DNA of 64,000 nucleotides, taken from Lasiosphaeria ovina (Eukaryota; Ascomycota; Sordariomycetes; Sordariales; Lasiosphaeriaceae). The notes under the pieces are model-generated. The model was not told the DNA's origin. It ran no database searches and saw only the letters and a program-made list of their open reading frames with translations. Shown here piece after piece: positions 48,601-59,639 of the stretch; within the stretch, counting starts at the first letter, position 1, and the number at the start of each line of letters is the position of its first letter. The position numbers were made by a program, and so were the translations under genes. The stretch spans positions 4,412,001 to 4,476,000 of the forward strand of contig JAULSN010000004.1 of NCBI GenBank assembly GCA_033439765.1. The letters run 5' to 3'.

Positions 48601-50135
48601 GAAGCGACTCAAGATCAGCCTAGGAGGACAGTCTCACGCTGCACTCGAGGTCGACTTGGCAGATGTCGACGCCCGAACGCCCCTAACCTATGCTGTCTGG
48701 AGCGGGAATGAAGAGGCCGTTAAGCTGTTGCTCAGCTTAGGAGCTCGAGCTACCGAGAAGGATAAGCTTAGGGCCACACCGGTCGACTACGCCGTTGCCA
48801 TGCATCAGGTGGCCCTCGCCGAATTAATGCTCGGGAACGAGGCTGAATCGGGTTCGACGGGCGATTCCAACACCTTATTGCTCTCTGCGCTGGAAAACGG
48901 TGATCAACATGTTGTTCGGCTTTTGCTCGAATCTGGTACCGACATTGACTCGAGAACGAGTAAGGGCCAAACACTGCTGTCCTATGCCGCTGGGCTTGGA
49001 AAATTGGGAGTGGTTAGACTTCTAATAAAGAACGGCGCCGACATCAACTTGGCAAATTGGGTTGGCCGTACCCCGTTGTCGATTGCCGCCGGAAGAGGTC
49101 GAGTGGCAGTTGTTGAAAGTCTACTCGAAAATGAGGCAGACATTGACTTGGCAGATGCGAATGGCCGTTCCCCATTGTTCTATGCCGCAAAGAACTTTCA
49201 CTGTCTGCTAGTTAGCCTTAATGACGCCAACCTTGCTGTAGATTCTTCAGAGAACCCTAGCCTCAACCCTTTGAAGCTCGGCGACATCACAAGGGTCTTG
49301 CTCGAAAATGGGGCCAACATCAGCCTCGCTGATTCGAATGGCCGCACCCCAATGTCGTTCTTCGCAAAGATTGGGTACTACGCCCTTACCAATATTCTGG
49401 TTAATGTCGACCACATGCTCGACGAAGAGGTTAATGGCGCGCCGCCGTATTGCACAAAAAGCGATTGCTCGACCTTTATGAAGTTTTTGCTTGAGAACGA
49501 TGTCGACTTCGCGTTGGGGGATCCGAGTAGCCTTGGTAAAACTATTGCATGCTGCCGGAGATATCTTGCGCTTCATTACTGGGTCTTCACCGGAAGGTCA
49601 TGCCGACATCAACCTCGAAGATCACAAAGGCTATACAGCCCTGATTCGGGCTGTCGGCCAAGGCCACTACGGCCTCACCAAGCTCCTCCTCGACCACGGC
49701 GCCAACGTCAACCATATTAGGTCTAACGGCCGTGGGGCGGCCAGCCCACTCCTGTTCGACGCTATAAGCAGCCTGTATTGGGACATTTTTGAACTCCTTC
49801 TCCAGGCTGGCGCCGACACCAACGCCGTAAACTGGATGGGTCAGACACCATTGTCAGTTGCCGCCCAGCTCGGCCACTTGGAGGCTGTCCAGCTTTTGCT
49901 CGCCACCGAGCCCGACGTCAACTTGGCAGACAGGGAGGGAATGATCCCGCTGTCGTATGCCGTCCGCAACGGCCATGTGGCGATTGCTAGACTTTTGCGC
50001 GAAAATGGGGCGGTTGGAGTTGGGGGTGATGAAGTTGAGGGTGATGAGCTTGACGACGAAGAGTTCGACGAAGAAATCTTGGGTGAGGAATTCAAGGAGA
50101 GTGAGGATGGGGAACATGGACCTAGACACGCCTAG
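45700..50135 (+). pseudogene. PNP-NACHT-ankyrin NLR-type protein, one frame break in the NACHT
   Basis: The N-terminal domain (to about residue 350) is a nucleoside-phosphorylase-like fold: VAIICALPLEARTVAALF, AMMVGICAG, GLVDSGDTVMRSG, IAFEMEGVGMWE, SVCDYADNHKNKKW. A NACHT follows: Walker A DPGCGKSV (428-435), then after the break CYFFFKDDSDEQR, Walker B VCVLDAIDECD, LFITSRP, and a winged-helix part. The last 500 residues are ankyrin repeats (GRTPLSIAAGRGRVAVVESL). The frame changes by one base at about 47053, between Walker A and CYFFF; no plausible intron explains it. A second shift is explained by a 61-nt intron, 49536-49596 (SSL|GHADINLED). Relatives are fungal NLRs involved in self/non-self recognition and cell death. 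It may be a pseudogene, a polymorphic allele or carry one sequencing error. Confidence 0.85.
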
Positions 50136-50572
50136 TGTTGTTGGATAAGGTATGTGTGCTCTCTTAAAGCGTCGGTGTCGTGGTACTTGCAAATTTGCCT
50201 CCCTTGATCTTTCCCTTTACCTGTTCCTCCATGTTCCTTTTCTTGTCAGCTTGAAAGTCTATCTTGTCTCACAGTGACTTGTCATCACTGGAGCTGTATG
50301 GATGCTGCGAGCGAGTGCAAGTTTGTTTGCCCAATATGTCGCCCTAACCACCAAACCCATGGCTGGCCCAAAACCGGAAAGTTCTTTATAACTGGCTTCC
50401 TGCCTTACAGAATAAGATGAAATGTCTTCTGACCTCCAATGTGTAAATAGATCGATGCCCCGGGCAGGCCCTGAAATTGCCACCATCGACTCTGACCAAG
50501 CAAGCCATCACCGGCCACTCACAGTCAACTGGCCAGCCACGAGGCCGTACATGGGCGCCGAGCTTGGTCAGG
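50136..50572. other. Convergent intergenic region
   Basis: These 437 bases separate the stop of the NLR-type gene from that of the secreted-protein gene. I see no other feature. Confidence 0.4.
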
Positions 50573-51517
50573 TCAAACAGCAGTATTCGGCCCCCTCGCC
50601 TTAATCTTCTTATCGCTGCCATAGGTGTCGACCGTCATCAGCGCCGGCTCGATCTTGATCTGGTAGTCACCCTGTTCCGAAATAAACCAGCCGTAGTAGT
50701 GGCCGGCCGCGACGCACGCGTCCAAGACGTTCCGCGAAGCCACCGCCAGCTCGGCCGAGGCAATGTCCACAATCTGCTTAGAAAAGATGCTGACTGCGCA
50801 AGTGCCCGCGACGTAGCAGAGAACTGTACAGTAGCTTTAAAACTCAGCGTCCCGGCATCTGATTGGCCGTTGCGTTAGTAGCCTGGATCTTGTTTTTTGG
50901 GGGGGAGAAGGGGGAGGATAAACTTACCGTTCAGAGTCGCGATGGCGGCACGGCAGTCGTCTACGACGAGGCGGAGCAGGCGGAATCTCGGCGCGCCAGA
51001 GCTACCTCTCTGCGAGCCACGTGCGCTCCGTCGACTGCCGGCCGGAGCTCGATCCAGAAGCTCACCTGCGCCTCGAAGTAGGACCCGTACTGGCCGTTGG
51101 GAAAGCACGACGTCACGATCTTGCCCGCCTCGTCCGCCAGATCGCCCGTCGAGACTTCTTCCCTATCCCAAGCCCCCGGCCAGTACACGCCGGCGGAGCA
51201 GGAACCCGAGCCGTACCATTTGGTCTGGTAGGCGAGGTATGAGGTCTTCCCGTTGACTCCGTCGCCTAAGGGTGTCGGGGGTTAGTGAGCGGTTCTGATG
51301 CGGTTTCTCTGGATTTGCAATCTTCCTCACTCCGGATTTGTTTGATGACTTTGGTGCAGTCATCGGTGCTGGGAGGTGAGGGTGCGCCGGATGCGCTCAC
51401 CCACAGGGTGCACTTAAGCGTATCGGTTTCGCTTGGATCGTCTCTAGAGACTTTTGTCGGGGCCACCTCGCGCGCCCTGACGGGTGGGGGGGCCTCGCCG
51501 AGGCTGTTCTCGTACAT
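50573..51517 (-). CDS. 3' exons with two DC-modules of a secreted protein (likely same gene as the next entry)
   Basis: Exons ?-51331, 51265-51066, 51009-50928 and 50823-50573 join in phase at every junction. The product contains CTLWVSASGAPSPPSTDDC, then TKVIKQIRSDGVNGKTSYL with YGSGSCSAGVY and SCFPNGQYGSYFEAQ, then VDDCRAAIATLN, YVAGTCAVSIF and ACVAAGHYYGWF, ending IKIEPALMTVDTYG and a short basic tail. These are two copies of the module seen upstream (DC, helix, GSC strand, Cys, GxYG). No ATG with a signal peptide precedes them: the frame runs up into a (CA)n tract that encodes alternating Val-Cys. I therefore think they are the 3' half of the gene starting at 52841, with the microsatellite in an intron. 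The upstream boundary given is the first in-frame ATG and is a placeholder. Confidence 0.6.
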
Positions 51518-51525
51518 GTCGGACG

Positions 51526-51527
<2 letters not shown>

Positions 51528-51557
<30 letters not shown>
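51528..51557. repeat. (CA)n microsatellite between secreted-protein exons
   Basis: About 15 tandem CA units. On the minus strand they read as (TG)n, giving a false Val-Cys run. Confidence 0.95.
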
Positions 51558-51563
<6 letters not shown>

Positions 51564-51724
51564 GAGAGATACGGAAAAAGCGAGCTAGATAAGAGAGGCA
51601 CAAAGAGTGCTCGCCTAGCTAGCCCAGTAGCCCATCACACCACAAGAGCTAGAAAGTAAGTAGAGAAAAAGGTCAGAGATGCTCACCCAACTCCAAGTTA
51701 CCATCCCGCTTCTCCTCCTCAGAA

Positions 51725-52841
51725 TCAGAGCCAGCTCGCTCTCGCAGCCAGCGCCTTAGTGTCGCGGTGCTGCCGGCGCGAGTTGCCGCGCGGGACGATG
51801 GCGGACGACGACGACGACCGCTCGACAACACCGGGGGACGATGAACCCTCGACGACAATATCGGGGGTCGAGACGGAGTCAGAGCTCAGATGGTCGTCAT
51901 AGCCCGCCGGTTCGATCCAGGCAATGACAGAGCCGTCGAGGAAGTAATAGCCGTACAGCCCGTTAACAACGCAGGGGTTGAACACGTAGGCGGTGAGGTC
52001 CCACGCCAGCGTCGCCTCGTTGACCTTGACGGTTCCGCCGGCTTGGTTGACGACATGCAGCTGGCAGCTTCCGGCCACGAACAACAGGCTCTGATGGGCA
52101 ACCGAGAAGTATCCGGTTTTGCTATGCTCTGTACCAACCATTAGCCAATCAGTTGTCAATCTAATCAAGGCAGGTAGGTAGGTCAAGAGGATGGAGTCGA
52201 GAATACTTACGGCTGACCAGGTCGATGACCCGGTGGCAGTCGACGAGAGAGGGCACGCCATTATCAACCCAACCCGCGTAGCAGCCATACGGAGCGCTGT
52301 CGCCGATGCTGGCCAGCACCGACTGCGAGGCGGCCTTGGCGTCGCCAATGTCCAGGTTGGGATCGACAGCCATGATGCCGATGGCGCGCTGGCCGTTGGA
52401 CGAGAATCCGTTCTGGCCCTTGGCCTTGACGCACGTATCGAGGACGCTCTGCTGCTCATCCTGAACGCTGCTGCCGCTAATGGCCTGGCCCGTCGTGATC
52501 TTCTTGTCGGCCGTGTTGCAGGCGAACGCCAGGCAGCCGTTCTGCTTCTTCAGCACGCACGACTTGCCATCGAGCACCGTCGAGTTGTCCGCGATGGCCG
52601 ACAGGCTGCTCAGCTGCTGCGCGGCGGCTTGGCAGTCGTCAGGCACGATCTTTTGGAGTCGGAGTCAGTAACTACTAGGAGTTATAGAAGAGGGTCAACT
52701 CACGGAATAGTTGGACGACGGCGTCTGGCACACAGGCTGAGGGAGCAGAGTGCCGGTCGTGTTGCCGTTGAAGGCAGGCGGGCTGCCGAGGACTCCCTGC
52801 AGCAGGGGCAGGGGGCCCAGCAGAAGGAGTGCTGGGAGCAT
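51725..52841 (-). CDS. Secreted multi-module cysteine protein, function unknown
   Basis: Exons 52841-52704, 52649-52211 and 52128-51725 join in phase to 326 aa. A signal peptide is clear (MLPALLLLGPLPLLQGVLGS), followed by NGNTTGTLL (possible N-glycosylation) and a first Cys. Module 1 starts PDDCQAAAQQLSS and has KSCVLKKQNGCLAFACN and DTCVKAKGQNGFSSNG, then YGCYAGWVDNG. Module 2 starts LVDCHRVIDLVS, with FVAGSCQLHVVNQAGG and NPCVVNGLYGYYFLDG, ending VIAWIEPAG. A Ser/Val linker follows and the frame closes at 51725. Two further modules lie directly downstream, so this stop may be bypassed by an intron I could not place. The module loosely resembles secreted effector folds with DC...GxC patterns such as Hce2, but I would not assign it. 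Confidence 0.75.
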
Positions 52842-54274
52842 GGCTTGATTCTGTCGCAAATCAATGCCGGTGGCTGATGATGATATCCAAAGTTGATATC
52901 AGAAGAGTGTTCACAAGAGAAGAGGTCCGGATCCAAACAACAACGGTCTTGACTTGAGAGTTGCGGTTGCTTGGTGTTTGGTGTAAGAAACTGTTCTGGT
53001 CAGGAAGGAGGGGGAGCAGCCGGTTTTATGCTGTTCACGGTACTGGCCAGCGCTCGACCTTGACTGAACACTAAACACTAAAAAATAGGAACCATCCATC
53101 CATCCAGCCAGCCAGCCAGCCAGCCCAGCTGACACGACGCCCTCGCGGGGTAGAGAGGCCACGGGGTGGCGATGGGTTGCCCGGGCTGGTCGGTCACGAA
53201 GAGATAGCATTCCAGACGGATGACGACAAAGATGGTCGGGCTTGAAGGGCGACGCAAAGCCCGGCCGGTGGTTGGCTCTCGCCACGTCGGCTGCCGCTGG
53301 CATAACCACCACTTCGTTTCGGACGAGTTGGTTTAGAAGAGCATGATGTCTTGCTCGTGCGGGGAAACTGGTCTTGCTGGCGGTATACGTGGCTAATTGT
53401 ATGGTTGCTGGCGGCGCCTTTGGTCCTGGGAATCCCCTCCGCCCCCCGCCCCCCTTTGTTGGGACGACGGACCGAGTCCGGCTCGGCAGACCACCTTCAG
53501 CCTCGCTGTTCCATAACAACCGCCCGCCCTGCAGTCCTTACCACCAGCCTGCAATCTTTGCCACTGCCCTGGGCTAGCTAGCTCACGAGCAGACCAGCTG
53601 CCGTACGGAACCGAGGTCTCTATTGAGAAGTCATGGAGACGACAGATCAATCATCAGCTGGCCGGCCGCATTGAGTCAGTTGAGCTGAATTAATTGAACA
53701 ATCAGAGATAAGTCCAGCGGCTTGCAGCAGACTGCAGTCGCACGGATTGACTACCTAAGGTACTCAGTTACGTTTTGGCCAGTAAAGCTGTTTTATCAAC
53801 TCTGTAGTTGTTGGCATGCAACCCCTGAGTAGCGCGTAGAGACTAGTTGAATCAAAGCAACTACACCTACCTTAACATGAGACTCAATTAACCAACACAC
53901 AACGTAGTTATGGAACAAGTCTATTCGCAACTCTTCCACTACGACTCTAAACAGATTACGACCGCTGGTGACCATACAACGGGAGCCGCCCCGCCCGGAT
54001 CAGATGGACTGATTTGCGAACTACCGTCGTGTCCTCGGTGGCCATTTGAAAAAATCGCGAGATGAAAAAGGCCGTCCGCCCCCCCGCACACGCACCTTCT
54101 TCGCAGCTCTTTTTTTTTTGCAGCAAGCGCCCGGCTACGCTACGTACCACACAGCAACTCACAGCAGCCTCCTTCACGCCTTTGCACCATTTCTCCTTGC
54201 GTATTCGCGCCAGTTCAGCTTTCGTCTACGCCAACCACACCCAGCTCAGCTCAATTGACCACTGCCCCGCCACA
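52842..54274. other. Divergent intergenic region
   Basis: This is 1.4 kb upstream of both the secreted-protein gene and the Gag-like gene. It includes a short (CAGC)n/(CATC)n stretch near 53091-53125. Open frames here are short and GC-driven. Confidence 0.4.
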
Positions 54275-55165
54275 ATGGCAGACACGTGGGACGACAACAC
54301 GGACATGGACATGTACTACAGTGACGAGGAGGAGGACGAGGTCCTCGAGTTCCTTTCCCTGCCGAAGCTGGAGGGCATCGAGACTTTTGCCGCGTGGGAC
54401 AGCGCGCTGCGCAACTACATGCGCAAGGGCGGGCTGCTGAAGCACATCGACGGCAGCGCCGCGGAGCCCAAGGCGGGGCTGTGGCAGCCCATTGGACGCA
54501 CGCCCACCGACGACGAGGCCGAGGGCATCATCTCGCTCATCATCGACACCATCTCGCCCAAGTTCAACTACCTCCTCCGCCCGCGCTGGCTGCCCTGGAA
54601 CGTCACGCAGCCGCGCGACTTCTACCTGTTCGTGCGCCGCCTGACCTGGTCCGGCTTCCTGCCCTTCCTGCCCGAGTACGCGGCGCTGCAGCGCGGCGAC
54701 TTCACCAGCCTGGGCGCCTTCCTCGACCGCCTGCTGCAGCTCCGCCGGCTGCTCGTCAAGAACGGCCTCAGCGCCGACGACATGCTGCACGTTAGCGTGG
54801 CCCTGGACGCCCTCAAGCAGTCGTACCCCACCGAGTGCGAGTTCTGGAAGCGCTCGGCCAACCGGCAGGCGCTCTCCTGGAACGGCCTCGTCGATCAGAT
54901 GGCCCGCATGGCTACGGAGGAGGACGAGACGGAAGCAGGCTTGGTCGCTCAGATGACGAACATGGACCTGAGTGGTGCCGGAGCAGGAGACGACAGCAGC
55001 GCCACCCAGACAAACAGGGACGAGACGGAAGAAGCCGGCAACGACAATGCCGAGGACATGGAAGCCGACCTGGTCGACAAGGTGGCGAGACTGGAGCTGG
55101 ATGCAGGAGACGACAGCGATCCGGGCCCGGATATGGACATGGACATGGACATTGACGATTATTGA
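54275..55165 (+). CDS. Copia-type Gag-like protein without Pol
   Basis: A single-exon 296-aa protein. I chose the ATG at 54275 (ACAATGG context); the frame also stays open to an ATG at 54062. The core resembles the capsid region of Ty1/copia retrotransposons: KLEGIETFAAWDSALRNYM with a conserved-type Trp41, GLLKHIDG, a helix around RRLTWSGFLPFLPEY, LGAFLDRLLQLRRLLVKNGL, then LDALKQSYPTECEFWKRSA. There is no CCHC zinc knuckle, protease, integrase or reverse transcriptase after it; instead an acidic tail rich in D, E and M (DMDMDMDIDDY). The frame is intact and GC-rich, unlike decayed elements. I infer a domesticated Gag or a stand-alone fungal relative; function unknown. Confidence 0.6.
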   Translation: MADTWDDNTDMDMYYSDEEEDEVLEFLSLPKLEGIETFAAWDSALRNYMRKGGLLKHIDGSAAEPKAGLWQPIGRTPTDDEAEGIISLIIDTISPKFNYLLRPRWLPWNVTQPRDFYLFVRRLTWSGFLPFLPEYAALQRGDFTSLGAFLDRLLQLRRLLVKNGLSADDMLHVSVALDALKQSYPTECEFWKRSANRQALSWNGLVDQMARMATEEDETEAGLVAQMTNMDLSGAGAGDDSSATQTNRDETEEAGNDNAEDMEADLVDKVARLELDAGDDSDPGPDMDMDMDIDDY

Positions 55166-58100
55166 GCATTGGCGCCGACATCCATGGACGAGTAGCCCCA
55201 TTCCCCCCGGGGAGAACGAGTTTGGGTCACGATGCTAACATGACAGCACGAGCAGTCTGCCACAACTCCGAGAATCACGGGAACAACAATCTCTGTAGGA
55301 ATATGGTCTGTCTGCATGTAAGCATATACACCGCGTGCTGTCTGTGCAAATTACGGATAACTTCACCTTTCTTTGATAGGTACAGGTCGGTTGTGGATGG
55401 AGGATAGGTATGGAACACGGAATTGAGGTATTTACTATCTAGGCATGAACCGAGGACGTAAAGTCAGAGTCAATGGACTTTTTCTTGCCACGCCATCTCT
55501 TTGGTAGGCTATTAATCCCTCAACTCTACCGATCAAGTATGGCCCGCCAGAACAGAACAGAATGATAATCAGGTTAGCCGAAAGAAACAAGAGAATTCAA
55601 ACACAGAAAAAAAAAGCATTTTGCGGTAGCCGACACCGAAACGGTGATATGACATGGCCAGGCCACTTGTGTGAAAGTATAATTAAACATGGTAATTCAA
55701 ATGATCAAGCCGCATGAAGAAGGCAAAACATAACCCGTAAGTTCATTCTCGCGTTCGTGGTGAAGAGTCGAACAAGCCAAGTCTAGAACACTCGAACCGG
55801 AAGGTCTTGACCCCAAATAATTGGGAAGGTTGCATCGCCCCCCCGAGCAGCAGACAACAATTTCTGCTAATATACTAGTGGTGGTTGTATGCAGGATAGA
55901 GATTGATTGCACGTGCATACACGCATGCATGCATGCACCAGGACAAGCAGGAGGAGCAAGCAGGAAAACAAGATGCAAGATCCGCCGTCCCAGACGGTCG
56001 CACTGACTGGGCTGCCCGTCTGTCTGTCTGTCTGTCTGTCTGTGTGACATCACTGTCCACTTGCCGTGGCACACAAAAAGGATTCGAGCAGTAGCAAACT
56101 TCGAGGTACGCTTTACGCACGCACGCAATAATAGTACCCAGCAGCACTGCAGTAGTACATACAACACGGCCATTGAGCGGCGGCCACGCATCTGTGTTCT
56201 GGGCAGGTGGCGTGGCATGTGAGAGGACCGACGGGAAGGTGTGTAACGCACCACGCGCTCCGCCATGACGGGAAGAAGAGTAAAAGAGAAAAAAAAAGAA
56301 GAAAAAAAAAGAAGCGAGAGAAAAAGGATGGACACCATAGACAAGGAAATGTGAGCGACGAGACATTTTTAGCTGATAAGGAAAATGGGGAAACAGGGGG
56401 GAGGGCGTTCCAGGAGTCCGGTGAAGCCCCAGGGTCACGTCACTCGGCCATCATGCTGGTGACTCGTGATCGGCTATGAAGAGGCACCGGCACTTCTTTT
56501 TTATCTTCGTAGCTTTTTCGGCATCGCCGTGTCTCGGACCCGAGCCTTTGATGGGGCCGGTGGGATGGGGACAACATTCCTGAACCCTGACCTGTCGCTC
56601 GGGGGGCGCGATAAGGGAGAAATCTTCTCGGGACTCGCTAGCGAACCTAAGAGATATCCGCGTAGATATGAGATGCTATAGTCCAATCCTTAAATGTTTC
56701 CTAGCGCGGGGGGGAGATCTGCTGGTCGGTGGTGGGTAAGCGAGCGACTCTAGACTTTTGGCCTTTTGATCGGGACATTTGAAAATGGGCCACTCACCCC
56801 GCATCGCACCAGCCTGAAAGGGAAACTAGAGGAGTGCAAGTGGAGCATCTCGGGAGTCCCCGTTCTACTAGTACATACAGTGCACGTCGCCAGGCCAGGT
56901 CATAGTCAGATACCAAAGCACGACGAGATGGAAAATGGTATCCGTAGGGGGGAGGGCCAACGACGAAGACGAAACAAATGCTAAAATTGTCGCTGAACCC
57001 CTATTCCGGCCAAACGACGGGGGGGCGGCGACGGAAACCAGGCATAAATCCCGAAAACCTGCTTGGTCGGTGTTTATTACTCGTCAATGCTATGACGCCA
57101 GGCGGTCCGTTTTTTCAATTTATCTTCCACACATCTGGTTTGGTCGCGGCGGGCGGGTGAGGCGCTGGTGGGGTTCCGATGTCCCGAAATTGCGGGACTT
57201 GATATGGCGTCGAACGCTTCAAGCGTTTTGCGCGGGCCAAGTCAAGCGACGATCATCGGACGGACGGCGTGCGGCCTCCAGTTGACGTTGTGTTAAAGCG
57301 TCTTTTGAACTTGTCGGACCTTCTTTCCTCGCTTGCCTGCCTCTTGAGCTATTAATTAGTTTTGCTTTTAGCGGAGACATCACAGCGCGCTGGGTGCTCT
57401 TGCGGGGTGAACGACATCTTAAAAAGTGGGGTACCCTGGGACTGGGAGCGGCGCAAGGTTTATGGACCTGCATAAGCGCTGCACAGCTCTCCGTGCAAAT
57501 CAGATGCGCGTAGATGGCATGGCTGGTTGAGGTGGATGCCATCCTTCGGCTTGAATACGGCGCGACCAGGCCATGGCACGCGCGGCGCCGGGCCATGAGG
57601 CTGGACGTAGCATTAAAGACTCGGAAGCCGCCATTTTCGCAGTCATTTGGATTGTCCAATATCCGTATTCGGGAGACTTATCGTTGGATAGGCACCTTCC
57701 AGGTTGTTTGAGACACCAAGGATGTGGTGCATACTGCGTCGGATAAAAGATAGGACATCCTGCTCCGTGTGCTCCCAGCCTGCCAACGTTCAGTTCTCGC
57801 AGCAATTTTGTGGCTTGTGGCGTCGACAGTCCACGGCGCAGTGAGAAACCAAGGTGCATATTCCGTACTTCGACTTACAACTCGTGGCGTATGCCGAGAG
57901 GTGCCTCATAACATCGGGCCTTCTGACAGGTCTGGTCGATCATCATGCCACCAGCCAGCCTCGCCAATGGCACGCCGTGATAACAATCCGACTTGCGTAG
58001 AACGGCCCGTCGCGGTCTGCTGTGTTCATGTTTTGGCTGGCCTGGACCGAGTTTTTCGTGGTGCTCTGGGTCGCGACTTTTGGCCCTGAATCGCACCGTC

Positions 58101-59144
58101 GTGCTCCAGCTTCTATTGTCATTGCGGTCCTTTAGGTGGTCTCGGGCCTGGGCCTCTCCGCCTGCAGCGAGCTACTGCGTGGACGGAGTGGATGCGGTTG
58201 AATCCCCAAGCAGGGAGGCCATGCATAGGGGTGTCATGTCGGCCAATCAAGGCCGGGCTGGGTAGCCGAAATGGGAAACAGGCCGCCAAGCAACCTGAGC
58301 TTAACAGGGAGCTAAACCCCAGGGTGCAGGTGCCAGCGAATGGGGTGTCCCTGTAGATGCCCCCGACTTTTACCAGATTGGCTGCAGCTCAGACCATCAA
58401 CCTGGATCTAGGTGCGTAACTGCCCCCCCCCAGCCAAAAAAAACATGGGCCTTTCATTTCCCACTTCTCCTGGGCAATTACCTTACTACCATACCGACCT
58501 TGACTTCTCTTCTTGGACAAGACGCTCTCTTGCGCTTCAACGGCCGATTCCCTTCAACTTCACCACAGTCGAGTGGGCGACTTGACTTTCGCGACCTAGA
58601 ATTGAAGGGAGTCTGGGCCTGTGACTGACTGTCTGCTGCTTCTCCGACAGACACATCCGCATTGTTCCTCCTTCTTTCGCTGTCAACGACGACTTGACGA
58701 AGCCCGCTCACTCCTGCTGGGAAGGGGTCACGGGCCTCTCTTGTCCACTCGTTTACCTCTTTCTTCCTCGTGGTTTCCGTGGGCCGACAAGCTGTCTTCG
58801 TTCGTACGATCGAGACCGCTGCTGGTAAGTTTTTCTCTCCCGCGCCACCCCCTTGTACAGTCGGGCTCTTGCCACAAATCCCGTCATCCCTTCCCGGTGG
58901 CCACCGACTTCGCTGCCTCGTGGCACTGTCTGTTACCTCTTGTGGTTCATGGCTGAGACCTTCTACTGCCTTCAGGAAGGTCCCGTGGCCTTGTGTCGAC
59001 AACACCTACATCTCTCTCACTCCAGCCACGCTCCGCCGCCAGCTCCAGAAGGCCTTCAACCGACGATATAATTACCAGTCGCAGACATTACACAACCCCG
59101 TCACCCAACTTGGATCCCCCCTTCGTTCTCGCCCAGCCTACACC
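55166..59144. other. 4-kb region without a convincing gene
   Basis: This is the largest gap in the window. Frames on both strands are short or low-complexity. It contains a (TCTG)n repeat, several A-runs near 56290-56310, and from about 58480 a C/T-rich stretch that is probably the leader of the next gene. I see no transposon remnant, tRNA or rRNA, although an RNA gene or a many-exon gene cannot be excluded. Confidence 0.4.
56018..56044. repeat. (TCTG)n microsatellite
   Basis: About six tandem units in intergenic DNA. Confidence 0.95.
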
Positions 59145-59639
59145 ATGGCTTCTTCCACGGCCCGCGAGACGGCCGACAAGCAGGGCTTGTCAATCGAAAC
59201 AACGGCAATTCACATGGTGGAGAAGCCTTCGCAGGACCCATTCGCCTCGGACGGTCTCACACCACTGGGAGAGAAGCATAGCGGCATCTCGCGGTCCTCG
59301 GACGTCTCGACGCCCACCAGCTCCCATCACCACGCGAACCCCTTCGACACAGACATCGAAGCCATCATCACCACCAGCGAGCACAGCACCAGGAAGTCGG
59401 CAGAATGCACCAAAGGGGGCAGCGATTGCCAGGTATGGCCCGGACAGGACCATTGGCGACGCAAAGCCAAGGCGGCCAAGATGAGCCGACACAACTGCAA
59501 CTGCCTCGCGCATCTGAGCAAACGCAACCGTATCATGGTTAAGGTCCTGATCGGTCTGCTGATTGTCGGCATCGCGGTTGGGGTTGGGTTTGGAGTCAGC
59601 AAGCCTCTCGGCGCGGGGATTTGGCGCAGCGACAGTTAG
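59145..59639 (+). CDS. Tail-anchored-like single-pass membrane protein, function unknown
   Basis: 164 aa from the ATG at 59145 (CACCATGG context). The frame is open upstream for 125 codons, but that stretch is low-complexity leader. The N-terminal 100 residues are polar and Ser/Thr-rich, with NPFDTDIEAIITT. A basic, Cys-containing block follows: CQVWPGQDHWRRKAKAAKM, RHNCNCLAHLSKRNR. Then comes one membrane helix, VKVLIGLLIVGIAVGVGFGV, and the short tail SKPLGAGIWR. The basic flank before the helix predicts a cytosolic N-terminus. The block QVWPGQDHW and the KPLGAGIW end are familiar from an uncharacterised Sordariomycete family. No enzyme motif is present. Confidence 0.8.
   Translation: MASSTARETADKQGLSIETTAIHMVEKPSQDPFASDGLTPLGEKHSGISRSSDVSTPTSSHHHANPFDTDIEAIITTSEHSTRKSAECTKGGSDCQVWPGQDHWRRKAKAAKMSRHNCNCLAHLSKRNRIMVKVLIGLLIVGIAVGVGFGVSKPLGAGIWRSDS

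Noticed and set aside
51266..51601. A signal peptide formed by Val-Cys repeats ahead of the third DC-module
   Set aside because: It is translation of the (TG)n microsatellite, and the frame has no ATG before it.
53700..55700. LTRs or pol fragments flanking the Gag-like gene
   Set aside because: I found no matching direct repeats and no integrase, protease or reverse transcriptase motif on either side.
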